NCBI RefSeq assembly: GCF_018613065.1
Contig: NZ_JAGGQW010000034.1
Location: 1 to 64,000 of the forward strand
Length of the DNA stretch: 64,000 nucleotides
From: Bacillus sp. ISL-7
GTDB taxonomy: Bacteria > Bacillota > Bacilli > Bacillales_B > DSM-18226
Direction: 5' to 3'
Every line of letters begins with the position of its first letter. Positions within the stretch are counted from its first letter, which is position 1. The notes beneath the pieces were generated by a model. It was not told the origin of the DNA. It searched no databases and saw nothing but the letters and a program-made list of their open reading frames with translations. The position numbers were made by a program, and so were the translations under genes. Below are positions 55,101 through 64,000 of this stretch, one piece after another.

Positions 55101-57869
55101 ATGGAATATAAAAATACGTTATTAATGCCGCAAACTGAATTTCCGATGCGTGGTAATCTTCCACAAAGAGAACCTGAGATTCAGGCAAAATGGGAAGAGA
55201 TGAATATTTATAAAAAAGTCCAGGAACGGACCAAAGGACGTCCTATGTTTGTTTTACATGATGGTCCTCCGTATGCAAATGGTGATATCCATATGGGCCA
55301 TGCCCTTAATAAAATTTTAAAAGATATGATTGTCCGTTATAAATCTATGAGTGGTTATCATGCACCATACGTACCTGGCTGGGATACACATGGACTCCCT
55401 ATTGAGCAGGCGTTAACCAATAAGGGAGTGAAACGCAAAGAAATGACGGTTGCAGAATTCCGTCAACTTTGTACAAAATATGCTCTTGAACAAATTGATA
55501 ATCAACGTGAACAATTTAAACGTCTTGGTGTTCGTGGTGACTGGGAAAATCCTTATATTACTCTTAACCCAGCATATGAAGCACAACAAATTAAGGTTTT
55601 CGGTGAAATGGCCAAAAAGGGTTATATTTATAAAGGTCTTAAGCCTGTCTATTGGTCCCCTTCAAGTGAATCAGCACTTGCAGAAGCAGAGATTGAATAT
55701 CAGGATAAAAAGTCTGCATCCATTTATGTGGGCTTTAAGGTAAGGGATGGTAAAGGTGTCCTTGACACGGAAACCCAAATTATTATCTGGACGACTACTC
55801 CATGGACAATTCCTGCAAACTTAGGAATTTCAGTGCATCCTGATTTAACTTATGTAGTGGTATCTGCAAATGAAAACAAATACCTAGTTGCTGAAGCTCT
55901 TCTGGAAGAAGTTTCGAAGGTAATTGGCTGGGAAGAAGCAACAGTTATTCAGAAGGTAAAAGGAAATGAATTAGAGCATATTCTTGCCATCCATCCTCTA
56001 TATGGTCGTGATTCATTGGTCATGTTAGGTGAACATGTAACAACTGATGCCGGTACTGGATGCGTTCATACAGCACCAGGCCACGGGGAAGATGACTTCC
56101 ATGTAGGTCAAAAATACGGTTTAGAAGTATTATGCCCTGTAGATGATAAAGGCGTGATGACAAGTGAAGCACCGGGCTTTGAAGGATTATTTTACGATAA
56201 AGCTAATAAACCAATTACACAAGCATTAGAAGATGCAGGTGCACTACTTAAGCTTTCGTTTATAACTCACTCTTATCCTCACGACTGGAGAACGAAGAAG
56301 CCGGTTATCTTCCGTGCTACAGCCCAGTGGTTTGCTTCTATTAAGGATTTCCGTAATGAATTACTCGATGCGGTGAAGGAAACCAAGTGGATTCCTGCTT
56401 GGGGTGAAACGCGGTTATTTAATATGGTGCGTGACCGTGGGGACTGGTGTATTTCCCGTCAACGTGTCTGGGGGGTACCAATTCCTGTTTTTTATGCAGA
56501 AAATGGGGAAGAAATCATCACTGATGAAACGATCAATCATGTTTCAGATTTATTCCGTGAGTATGGTTCTAATATTTGGTTTGAACGTGAGGCAAAAGAT
56601 TTACTTCCGGAGGGCTTTACCCATCAAGGAAGTCCAAACGGAACATTTACAAAGGAAACGGATATCATGGACGTGTGGTTTGATTCAGGTTCCTCACATC
56701 AAGCAGTGTTACTTGAAAGAGATGATTTAGTTCGACCTGCCGACCTTTATCTTGAAGGCTCTGATCAGTATCGTGGCTGGTTTAACTCGTCATTATCAAC
56801 TGCGGTAGCTGTGACAGGTGAAGCACCGTATAAAGGAGTATTAAGCCATGGCTTTGCTCTTGACGGTGAAGGTAGAAAGATGAGTAAATCAATCGGGAAT
56901 GTAGTAATCCCTGCAAAAGTGATGAATCAATTAGGCGCAGATATCTTACGCCTTTGGGTTGCTTCCGTTGATTATCAAGCAGATGTTCGTGTTTCCGATG
57001 CTATTTTGAAACAGGTTGCTGAAGTGTATCGTAAAATTCGAAATACTTTCCGATTCTTATTGGGGAATTTAGCAGACTTTACCCCTGCAGATAGAGTTCC
57101 TTATGAAAATCTACGGGAAGTCGATCAATTCATGCTTGTTAAATTAAATAAGCTGATTAAAAATGTTCGTAAGGCCTATGAAAACTATGAATTTGCAGGT
57201 ATTTATCATGCGATTAATAATTTCTGTACCCTTGATTTAAGTTCATTCTATCTAGATTTTGCAAAAGATGTCCTTTATATTGAGGCAACAGATAATCATG
57301 AGCGTCGTGCGATCCAGACAGTTTTATATGAATCACTTTTCGCATTAACTAAGTTGGTTTCGCCAATTCTGTCCCATACAGCTGATGAGGTGTGGAAATT
57401 CATTCCATCTGTAACAGAAGAAAGTGTTCAATTGACTGACCTTCCAGAATACCAGGAGTTGAGCAATGCAAATGCTTTGGAAGAAAAGTGGACTGAATTC
57501 ATGAATCTGCGTGATGATGTGTTAAAAGCACTTGAAGAAGCCCGTAATCAAAAGGTGATTGGTAAATCGTTAACCGCAAAAGTAACCCTGTATGTTAATG
57601 AAAAATCGAGACAGCTATTAGATTCTATTGATGAAAATATGAAACAGTTGTTTATTATCTCAGGCTTCGAAGTAGCGGGAACATATGAGGAAGCACCTGA
57701 ACATGCGGTGAAGTTAGAAACTGCATCCATTGTTATTACGAAAGCTGAGGGAGAAACATGTGAGCGTTGCTGGATTGTTACACCGGAAGTAGGTCAAAAT
57801 CCAGAACATTCCACACTTTGCAACCGTTGTGCGGACGTAGTAAAAGAAAACTATACCCATTTAGCATAA
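55101..57869 (+). CDS. ileS: Isoleucyl-tRNA synthetase IleS
   Basis: 922-residue class I synthetase charging tRNA-Ile. HIGH-type motif ([16 protein letters not shown]), CP1 editing domain (about 190-390), [10 protein letters not shown] (KMSKS), anticodon domain and C-terminal zinc finger CERC...CNRC. Bacterial (mupirocin-sensitive-type, eubacterial) IleS by its CP1 and zinc motif. AGGAGG precedes the ATG. Controlled by the T-box. Confidence 0.98.
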   Translation: MEYKNTLLMPQTEFPMRGNLPQREPEIQAKWEEMNIYKKVQERTKGRPMFVLHDGPPYANGDIHMGHALNKILKDMIVRYKSMSGYHAPYVPGWDTHGLPIEQALTNKGVKRKEMTVAEFRQLCTKYALEQIDNQREQFKRLGVRGDWENPYITLNPAYEAQQIKVFGEMAKKGYIYKGLKPVYWSPSSESALAEAEIEYQDKKSASIYVGFKVRDGKGVLDTETQIIIWTTTPWTIPANLGISVHPDLTYVVVSANENKYLVAEALLEEVSKVIGWEEATVIQKVKGNELEHILAIHPLYGRDSLVMLGEHVTTDAGTGCVHTAPGHGEDDFHVGQKYGLEVLCPVDDKGVMTSEAPGFEGLFYDKANKPITQALEDAGALLKLSFITHSYPHDWRTKKPVIFRATAQWFASIKDFRNELLDAVKETKWIPAWGETRLFNMVRDRGDWCISRQRVWGVPIPVFYAENGEEIITDETINHVSDLFREYGSNIWFEREAKDLLPEGFTHQGSPNGTFTKETDIMDVWFDSGSSHQAVLLERDDLVRPADLYLEGSDQYRGWFNSSLSTAVAVTGEAPYKGVLSHGFALDGEGRKMSKSIGNVVIPAKVMNQLGADILRLWVASVDYQADVRVSDAILKQVAEVYRKIRNTFRFLLGNLADFTPADRVPYENLREVDQFMLVKLNKLIKNVRKAYENYEFAGIYHAINNFCTLDLSSFYLDFAKDVLYIEATDNHERRAIQTVLYESLFALTKLVSPILSHTADEVWKFIPSVTEESVQLTDLPEYQELSNANALEEKWTEFMNLRDDVLKALEEARNQKVIGKSLTAKVTLYVNEKSRQLLDSIDENMKQLFIISGFEVAGTYEEAPEHAVKLETASIVITKAEGETCERCWIVTPEVGQNPEHSTLCNRCADVVKENYTHLA

Positions 57870-57877
57870 ATAAAGTG

Positions 57878-57916
57878 AAGCCCTGTGCAAAAATGCACAG
57901 GGCTTTTAATTTTTTC
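57878..57916 (+). terminator. Terminator after ileS
   Basis: AAGCCCTGTGCA / TGCACAGGGCTT, a 12-bp perfect stem with a 4-nt loop and TTTTAATTTTTT tail. Confidence 0.93.
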
Positions 57917-58014
57917 CTTCTCCGTTAATTGTTGTAGTTGTTGTCAAATGTTTTTCCGAGTTAAGTAATTGATGACGGAAATAATAAGAAAAATGAGTAA
58001 CGGAGGTAACAACT

Positions 58015-58305
58015 ATGAATGCATCGCAGGAAAAGCTGTTCTTTGAACTCCGTCAAACGAAAGAAGAAATCGAATATTCGTTAAAAAATAAACAAGGAAA
58101 AAATTGGTTTACAACCATTTTGGAAGAGGAATTGTCAGATACTATTACAGCAATCCAAAAGTTAGAAAATGGGAATTTTGGGCAATGTGAAATTTCCGGT
58201 GAATTTTTATCCGCTGATTTATTAAAGATGATTCCCACCTTAAAATCACAAAGAGACTCAGAGTATTTGGAAAGTTACTTCAAAAAATCAATTTACCATT
58301 CTTAA
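58015..58305 (+). CDS. ylyA: YlyA-like protein (DksA/TraR-related)
   Basis: A 96-residue helical protein whose C-terminal part (GNFGQCEISGEFLSADLLKMIPT) resembles the DksA/TraR finger but keeps only one Cys, so it cannot bind zinc there. It is in the position of B. subtilis ylyA, reported to bind RNA polymerase and modulate sigma-G output. A GGAAATAATA element at 57977-57986 fits the sigma-F -10 pattern but lacks a good -35. GGAGG precedes the ATG. Confidence 0.8.
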   Translation: MNASQEKLFFELRQTKEEIEYSLKNKQGKNWFTTILEEELSDTITAIQKLENGNFGQCEISGEFLSADLLKMIPTLKSQRDSEYLESYFKKSIYHS

Positions 58306-58417
58306 TTAATAATGTTCCATTTTCGTTTAGCGAAAAAGTATGCTAAAATGCTTAAGAAGTATGAAAAGCGAAAGCGCCTAGAATCGCAAGTCTAGGTTGA
58401 TGTGGAGGTATTTCTTA

Positions 58418-58909
58418 GTGTTTTATTACTTAATCGCTCTTTTTGTTATTTTATTAGATCAAATTACGAAATGGTTAATTGTAAGCAACATGTATCTAGG
58501 AGAAAGTATTACCATCATTGATAAAATTTTCTATATTACTTCTCATCGTAATCGTGGAGCAGCATGGGGGATATTACAAGGTCAAATGTGGCTTTTTTAT
58601 GTAATTACTGTCATTGTAATAGTTGCTATTATGTATTATCTATACAAAGCAGTAAAAGGAAAATGGCTGCTAGGGTTATCGTTAGCATTAATGCTCGGAG
58701 GTGCCATAGGCAATTTTATTGACCGTGTGATTCGTAAGGAAGTTGTCGACTTCATTCATACGTATGTTTTTGGCTATAATTTCCCAGTCTTTAATATCGC
58801 AGACTCAGCTTTAGTGATCGGTGTCATCATGTTAATGATTCAAATGTTGCTAGAAGAGAGAGAATCAAAGGAGAAATCATATGGAGAAAATGGAACACAC
58901 CATTCTTGA
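58418..58909 (+). CDS. lspA: Lipoprotein signal peptidase (signal peptidase II) LspA
   Basis: 163-residue membrane aspartic peptidase with four helices that cleaves prolipoprotein signal peptides. Conserved [28 protein letters not shown] and [12 protein letters not shown] carry the catalytic Asp pair. GTG 58418 is chosen: GGAGG is 9 bp upstream and the N-terminus matches B. subtilis; the longer in-frame ORF contains that site. Overlaps the next gene by 29 bp. Confidence 0.95.
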   Translation: MFYYLIALFVILLDQITKWLIVSNMYLGESITIIDKIFYITSHRNRGAAWGILQGQMWLFYVITVIVIVAIMYYLYKAVKGKWLLGLSLALMLGGAIGNFIDRVIRKEVVDFIHTYVFGYNFPVFNIADSALVIGVIMLMIQMLLEERESKEKSYGENGTHHS

Positions 58910-59792
58910 GGAGCAAAAAGGAGATCGGATTGATAAGGTGATCTCAAGCTTTGATGAAGAATGGTCCCGAACACAAGTACAGCAATGGATAAAAGAAGGT
59001 AATGTCCTTGTGAACGGACAACAGATTAAAACCAATTATAAATGCAGCACAAATGATAAAATTGAGATCACAATACCAGACCCAGAAGAACTAGATGTTT
59101 TACCTGAAGATCTAAACTTAGAAATTTTTTATGAAGATAAAGATGTATTGGTTGTAAATAAACCAAGAGGGATGGTTGTTCATCCGGCACCAGGGCATTT
59201 GTCAGGGACATTAGTCAATGGTTTAATGTTCCACTGTAAGGATTTATCGGGTATTAATGGTGTATTAAGACCCGGGATTGTTCACCGGATTGATAAAGAT
59301 ACTACTGGGCTGTTGATGGTGGCCAAAAATGATATGGCTCACGAAAGCCTTGTCAATCAATTGGTGGCAAAAACTGTCACTCGTAAATATAAAGCGATTG
59401 TCCATGGTGTCATTCCACATGACTTTGGAACTGTTGATGCTCCGCTAGGCAGGGATACAAAAGACCGCCAAAGCATGACAGTTGTTGACCACGGAAAACA
59501 TGCCGTCACGCATTTCCATGTGATTGAACGGTTTAAAGACTTTACTTTTGTAGAATGCCAATTAGAAACTGGTCGAACACACCAAATTCGTGTTCATATG
59601 AAATATATTGGCTATCCTCTCGCTGGTGATCCAAAATATGGACCGAAAAAAACACTGGACATAGAAGGACAAGCCTTGCATGCAGGTGTGCTTGGATTTA
59701 ACCACCCGAGAACTAACGAATATTTAGAATTTGAAGCGCCGCTTCCAGAAGATATCGAATTGTTGCTAACACAGCTTCGAAATAATCGTTGA
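58881..59792 (+). CDS. rluD: RluD-family pseudouridine synthase YlyB
   Basis: 303-residue RluA-family enzyme making pseudouridine in 23S rRNA. N-terminal S4 domain (about 10-75), catalytic domain with the Asp motif [16 protein letters not shown], and [13 protein letters not shown]. The exact target (1911/1915/1917) is inferred from family. AAGGAG precedes the ATG 58881; a second ATG is nine bases later. A promoter for pyrR overlaps its stop. Confidence 0.9.
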   Translation: MEKMEHTILEEQKGDRIDKVISSFDEEWSRTQVQQWIKEGNVLVNGQQIKTNYKCSTNDKIEITIPDPEELDVLPEDLNLEIFYEDKDVLVVNKPRGMVVHPAPGHLSGTLVNGLMFHCKDLSGINGVLRPGIVHRIDKDTTGLLMVAKNDMAHESLVNQLVAKTVTRKYKAIVHGVIPHDFGTVDAPLGRDTKDRQSMTVVDHGKHAVTHFHVIERFKDFTFVECQLETGRTHQIRVHMKYIGYPLAGDPKYGPKKTLDIEGQALHAGVLGFNHPRTNEYLEFEAPLPEDIELLLTQLRNNR

Positions 59793-59818
59793 CATAGTTG
59801 TTTATTTAAAGTAAGATG
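59790..59818 (+). promoter_or_regulatory. pyr operon promoter (sigma-A)
   Basis: TTGACA (59790-59795), 17-bp spacer, TAAGAT (59813-59818), overlapping the end of the rluD-type gene. Start near 59825. Confidence 0.85.
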
Positions 59819-59840
59819 ATTTTAGCTTAATAAGCCTTTA

Positions 59841-59950
59841 AAACAGTCCCGAGAGGCTGAGAAGGAAACGGTTAAGATTATGGTCATACTATGTCCATAT
59901 CTATGAATTAACTTGTTAACCTCTCACCAGAATTGGGTGAGAGGTTTTTT
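59841..59950 (+). promoter_or_regulatory. PyrR attenuator 1 (leader of pyrR)
   Basis: PyrR-binding sequence (CAGTCCCGAGAGGCT then GAGAAGG) at 59843-59865 and terminator AACCTCTCACC / GGTGAGAGGTT at 59918-59946 with T-run. UMP/UTP-loaded PyrR would stabilise the anti-antiterminator and cause termination. Confidence 0.93.
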
Positions 59951-59961
59951 ATTTTTACTAA

Positions 59962-60519
<558 letters not shown>

Positions 60520-60537
60520 ATAGCAACCCTTTTAAAT

Positions 60538-60639
60538 TTAGTCCTGTGAGGCTGACAAAGGGGAATATGCCAACATGAGACTTCATTATGGCATTTCCAT
60601 GCCCTCTTTGTACCCTTATTGGCAAAGAGGGTTTTTTTT
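60538..60639 (+). promoter_or_regulatory. PyrR attenuator 2 (between pyrR and pyrP)
   Basis: PyrR site AGTCCTGTGAGGCTGACAAAGG near 60539-60561 and terminator CCCTCTTTG / CAAAGAGGG (60602-60631) with eight T. Confidence 0.93.
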
Positions 60640-60692
60640 ATGAAAAAAATAGATACTAATAAAATGTAGTATATCAAATGGAGGAAATCCAA

Positions 60693-62006
60693 TTGAACAA
60701 TAAACCAATCCTAGACGTAAAAGAGATTCCAAAACCATTTCAATGGATAACATTAAGCTTACAGCATTTGTTTGCTATGTTCGGTGCAACAATACTTGTT
60801 CCCTACCTGGTGGGTTTAAGCCCAGCGATTGCACTTATTTCAAGTGGACTTGGAACATTGGCGTTTTTAATAATAACTAAATTCAAGGTTCCTGCTTATC
60901 TGGGTTCATCCTTTGCCTTTATCGCACCTGTCATTGCTGCCAAAACAGCAGGCGGCCCTGGTGGTGCGATGGTCGGTACTTTTCTAGCAGGATTAGTTTA
61001 CGGAATTGTTGCACTTGTCATAAGCAAGGCGGGGCACCGCTGGATCATGAACCTGCTGCCGCCAATTGTTGTCGGCCCAGTTATCATTGTTATCGGATTA
61101 GCTCTATCTGGAACTGCAGTGAATATGGCAATGAATAATCCTGCGACTGGAAAGTACAGCTTGCTTCATTTCTCCGTCGCACTTGTTACCTTGGCAGCGA
61201 CGATTATTTTCTCGATCTATGCAAAAAAAATGTTAAGCATGATCCCTATCTTAGCAGGGATAATTGTGGGATATATCTATGCACTACTAGTTGGGATCGT
61301 CGACTTCAAACCAGTATTAGATGCTAAATGGTTTGAAATGCCTGAATTTATCCTTCCATTTGTAAGTTATAAAGTAAAATTCACTTGGGATATAGTCCTT
61401 TTAATGGTACCAGTTGCAATTGTAACTTTATCGGAACATATCGGACACCAGTTAGTACTAAGTAAAGTAGTTGGTCGTGATTATATTAAAGACCCCGGCT
61501 TGCACCGCTCGATTCTTGGTGATGGAACAGCAACAATTATTTCTGCCTTGGTTGGCGGCCCACCCAAAACAACTTATGGTGAAAACATTGGTGTCCTTGC
61601 CATTACACGAGTATACAGTGTGTATGTCATTGCTGGTGCAGCAGTCTTCGCTATCATCTTTGGTTTTATTGGAAAAATAACGACCTTAATCGGGACCATT
61701 CCAACACCGGTTATGGGCGGAGTTTCGATTCTGCTTTTCGGAATTATTGCTTCTTCAGGGTTGCGAATGCTGGTTGATAGCAAAATTGATTTTGGAAACA
61801 AGCGGAACCTTGTCATATCTTCTGTCATCCTGGTGATTGGCATCGGTGGCGCTGTGATAAAAGTATCTGATTCATTGCAAATCCAAGGTATGGCATTGGC
61901 AGCAATTTGCGGGGTTCTCTTAAATCTCATCCTGCCTGGCAAAGAACCAATTAATGAAAATATGCTTGAGGAGAATCAATCCTCTGAAAAGCGGAAAACT
62001 GCATAA
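60693..62006 (+). CDS. pyrP: Uracil permease PyrP (UraA family)
   Basis: 437-residue, about 12-14 helix NCS2 transporter: uracil-proton symport. LQHLFAMFGATILVPYL, the substrate motif PKTTYGENIGVLAIT, and VGPVIIVIGLALSG. TTG 60693 is chosen with GGAGGAAA 8 bp upstream; the ATG at 60678 overlaps that site's left side and has none itself. Confidence 0.95.
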   Translation: MNNKPILDVKEIPKPFQWITLSLQHLFAMFGATILVPYLVGLSPAIALISSGLGTLAFLIITKFKVPAYLGSSFAFIAPVIAAKTAGGPGGAMVGTFLAGLVYGIVALVISKAGHRWIMNLLPPIVVGPVIIVIGLALSGTAVNMAMNNPATGKYSLLHFSVALVTLAATIIFSIYAKKMLSMIPILAGIIVGYIYALLVGIVDFKPVLDAKWFEMPEFILPFVSYKVKFTWDIVLLMVPVAIVTLSEHIGHQLVLSKVVGRDYIKDPGLHRSILGDGTATIISALVGGPPKTTYGENIGVLAITRVYSVYVIAGAAVFAIIFGFIGKITTLIGTIPTPVMGGVSILLFGIIASSGLRMLVDSKIDFGNKRNLVISSVILVIGIGGAVIKVSDSLQIQGMALAAICGVLLNLILPGKEPINENMLEENQSSEKRKTA

Positions 62007-62027
62007 TAAAGTTTCAACTTTTTAAAT

Positions 62028-62136
62028 AAATCCAGAGAGATTTATAAGGGTGTAAGCTTGATGCCATGATTTTAGTCTCATGGATTAAGTCGTGAATTCT
62101 TACACCCTGAACCAACCAATGGTCAGGGTGTTTTTT
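62028..62136 (+). promoter_or_regulatory. PyrR attenuator 3 (between pyrP and pyrB)
   Basis: PyrR-like site AATCCAGAGAGATTTATAAGG near 62030-62050 (slightly divergent from GAGGCT) and terminator ACACCCTG...CAGGGTGT (62102-62131) with T-run. Confidence 0.9.
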
Positions 62137-62164
62137 ATCAAAATGAGAGGCGGGAATAAGACGG

Positions 62165-63109
62165 ATGATAAATCACTTACTAACCACAAATGAATTAAAG
62201 GTGGAGGAGATTAATCAAATCTTAGCAGATGCTCAGGGATTCAAAAATGGAATGAAGTGGCATCCTGAAGGGCAAATGTTTACTGCCAATCTATTTTTCG
62301 AACCAAGCACAAGAACTAAGAGCAGCTTTGAAGTGGCACAAAGAAGATTAGGATTAGAAGTTATCCCTTTTGAAGTTCTAACCTCAAGTGTTCAAAAAGG
62401 GGAGACACTTTATGATACTGTGAAGACCTTAGAATCAATTGGCGTAAATACGATTGTCATTCGTCATGATCAGGATCGATACTTTGATGAGTTAGTTGGG
62501 AAGATTAATATCCCAATCATAAATGGCGGTGATGGATGCGGACATCATCCAACACAATCGCTTCTAGATTTATTGACCATCCAACAAGAATTTGGCCAAT
62601 TTGCAGGATTAAAAATTGCCATTATTGGAGACATCCGACATAGCAGGGTGGCGCGTTCCAATGCAGATGTTCTGACCAGGCTGGGAGCGGAAGTGGTTTT
62701 TTCTGGACCAGAAGAATGGTTTGATACTAGGAGTGTAGATATATCTAGGTATAGGCCTATTGATCAGGCAGTACAAGAAGCAGATGTAGTAATGCTGCTG
62801 CGAGTTCAACATGAACGGCACCATAATAAAAGCAGTTTTACAGCAAATGAGTACCATAAACAATTTGGGCTCACTTTAGAAAGAGAAAAAATGATGAAGT
62901 CGGGCAGTATCATTATGCATCCTGCTCCAGTAAATAGAAATGTAGAAATTGCTGATAGTCTTGTGGAGTGCAAGCGGTCAAGAATTTTTAAGCAAATGGA
63001 AAACGGTGTATATGTAAGAATGGCAGCAATTAAAAGATCAATTGAAAGTCTTGAAGGAGGAAAAAATTATGAACATTCTTATTCAGAACGCATGCTACAT
63101 AGCCTCTAA
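62165..63109 (+). CDS. pyrB: Aspartate carbamoyltransferase catalytic subunit PyrB
   Basis: Second step of UMP synthesis: carbamoyl phosphate plus aspartate. 314 residues; carbamoyl-phosphate motif [26 protein letters not shown], and HPAPVNR(N). Bacillus type without a PyrI regulatory subunit. Overlaps pyrC by 41 bp, so the two are translationally coupled. Confidence 0.97.
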   Translation: MINHLLTTNELKVEEINQILADAQGFKNGMKWHPEGQMFTANLFFEPSTRTKSSFEVAQRRLGLEVIPFEVLTSSVQKGETLYDTVKTLESIGVNTIVIRHDQDRYFDELVGKINIPIINGGDGCGHHPTQSLLDLLTIQQEFGQFAGLKIAIIGDIRHSRVARSNADVLTRLGAEVVFSGPEEWFDTRSVDISRYRPIDQAVQEADVVMLLRVQHERHHNKSSFTANEYHKQFGLTLEREKMMKSGSIIMHPAPVNRNVEIADSLVECKRSRIFKQMENGVYVRMAAIKRSIESLEGGKNYEHSYSERMLHSL

Positions 63110-64000
63110 TGGGGAAACAAAACAAGCTGATATATTGGTAGAAAATGGTGTTATTGCAAAAATTGAAACGAACATTGATGCGATTGTGGATCGGATAGTG
63201 GATGCAGCTGGGAAGTTAGTTTCACCAGGATTTATTGATCTACATGTTCATCTTCGCGAGCCTGGCGGAGAAAAAAAGGAAACCATCGCTACAGGGACAC
63301 TTGCCGCAGCTAGGGGCGGGTTTACAACAATAGCAGCGATGCCGAATACAAGACCGGTGCCTGACACCAAGGAACAAATGGAATGGCTGCAAAACAGAAT
63401 CAGCGAAACAGCAAAGGTAAGGGTTTTGCCATATGCATCGATTACGACTAGACAGCTTGGCCAGGAACTAACTGATTTTGAGGCATTAAATGAAGCGGGA
63501 GCGTTTGCCTTTACCGATGATGGTGTCGGAGTTCAGTCGGCTGAGAGGATGCTAGCAGCCATGCGGAAAGCAGCAGCCAATAATATGGCAATCGTTGCAC
63601 ACTGCGAAGAAAACACGCTAATTAATAAAGGCTGTGTCCATGAAGGTTCTTTCTCAGAGAAACATGGCTTGAATGGTATTCCTTCCATCTGCGAATCAGT
63701 TCAGATTGCAAGAGATGTCCTCTTAGCTGAAGCCACAGGCTGTCATTATCATGTCTGCCATATTAGTACTAAGGAATCGGTTCGGGTGGTAAAGGATGCA
63801 AAACGAGCAGGCATTAATGTAACCGCAGAAGTATCACCGCATCATTTATTGTTATCTGAAGATGATATTCCAGGGCTTGATACGAATTTCAAGATGAATC
63901 CACCGCTTCGTGGTGCAGATGATAGAACGGCCCTAATCGAAGGACTTCTAGATGGAACGATTGATTTTATTGCAACCGATCATGCGCCGCATACAGCAGA
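63069..64000 (+). CDS. pyrC: Dihydroorotase PyrC (truncated by window edge)
   Basis: Third step of UMP synthesis. ATG 63069 follows GGAGG, inside the 3' end of pyrB; the frame stays open for 310 codons to the window end, with about 115 residues missing. Metal-site motifs [25 protein letters not shown] and ATDHAPHT are present, so it is a class I (two-zinc) dihydroorotase. Confidence 0.96.
   Translation, partial: MNILIQNACYIASNGETKQADILVENGVIAKIETNIDAIVDRIVDAAGKLVSPGFIDLHVHLREPGGEKKETIATGTLAAARGGFTTIAAMPNTRPVPDTKEQMEWLQNRISETAKVRVLPYASITTRQLGQELTDFEALNEAGAFAFTDDGVGVQSAERMLAAMRKAAANNMAIVAHCEENTLINKGCVHEGSFSEKHGLNGIPSICESVQIARDVLLAEATGCHYHVCHISTKESVRVVKDAKRAGINVTAEVSPHHLLLSEDDIPGLDTNFKMNPPLRGADDRTALIEGLLDGTIDFIATDHAPHTA

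Noticed and set aside
54778..55125. 115-codon plus-strand ORF over the ileS leader
   Set aside because: It runs through the T-box stems and terminator; coding sense there is incidental.
61574..61942. 122-codon minus-strand ORF opposite pyrP
   Set aside because: Antisense shadow of a transporter gene; no ribosome site.

Overview
The window is one contiguous piece of a low-GC, endospore-forming Bacillaceae chromosome (Bacillus sensu lato, Neobacillus/Bacillus-like; genus not provable from the sequence alone). Evidence: the gene order follows B. subtilis from ctaA through the ylb genes, the dcw cell-wall/division cluster, spoIIGA-sigE-sigG, the ylm genes, divIVA and ileS to the pyr operon. It also carries sporulation genes, a bacillithiol gene (bshC), a MurE with a DNPR meso-DAP motif, PyrR attenuators and an ileS T-box. 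I see no tRNA, rRNA, CRISPR or prophage. The only mobile DNA is the right end of an IS3-family element at the left edge.

Layout. 1-8.4 kb: haem A synthesis and cytochrome caa3 oxidase (ctaA divergent from ctaBCDEFG, then a ctaM-like DUF420 gene). 8.4-26.5 kb: the ylb region (ylbB-ylbP, rsmD, coaD, tmcAL, rpmF, panE). This is the most variable part: it holds extra genes (two minus-strand genes at 10.7-11.5 kb, a small secreted protein, a crotonase, a lone acyl-CoA carboxyltransferase) and a strongly structured, probably minus-strand, RNA at 14.26-14.42 kb. 26.5-47.7 kb: bshC and the dcw cluster (mraZ, rsmH, ftsL, pbpB, spoVD, murE, a truncated MurF-like ORF, mraY, murD, spoVE, murG, murB, divIB, ylxW, ylxX, sbp, ftsA, ftsZ). 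48-50.6 kb: spoIIGA, sigE and sigG. 50.7-54.7 kb: ylmC-ylmH (including sepF) and divIVA. 54.7-59.8 kb: T-box, ileS, ylyA, lspA and an rluD-type gene. 59.8-64 kb: pyrR, pyrP, pyrB and pyrC, each of the first three preceded by a PyrR-type attenuator; pyrC runs off the end.

How it works together. Lipid II is made by MurE, MraY, MurD, MurG and MurB and used by PBP2B with the divisome (FtsL, DivIB, FtsA, FtsZ, SepF, DivIVA) during growth, and by SpoVD/SpoVE for spore cortex. SpoIIGA, sigma-E and sigma-G then run mother-cell and forespore transcription.

Most of this is conserved core chromosome. The best leads for something less described are: (1) the structured RNA opposite the rsmD (ylbH) leader, whose only good terminator lies on the minus strand; (2) a MurF-like N-terminal-domain ORF at the ancestral murF position; (3) an apparent CTG start in spoIIGA; (4) RNA and promoter architecture that could silence sigG on read-through transcripts; (5) a 23-bp perfect inverted repeat between ylbP and the carboxyltransferase gene. 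Start codons were re-chosen where Shine-Dalgarno spacing and remembered family N-termini favoured them; all family assignments are from recognition, not from a database search.
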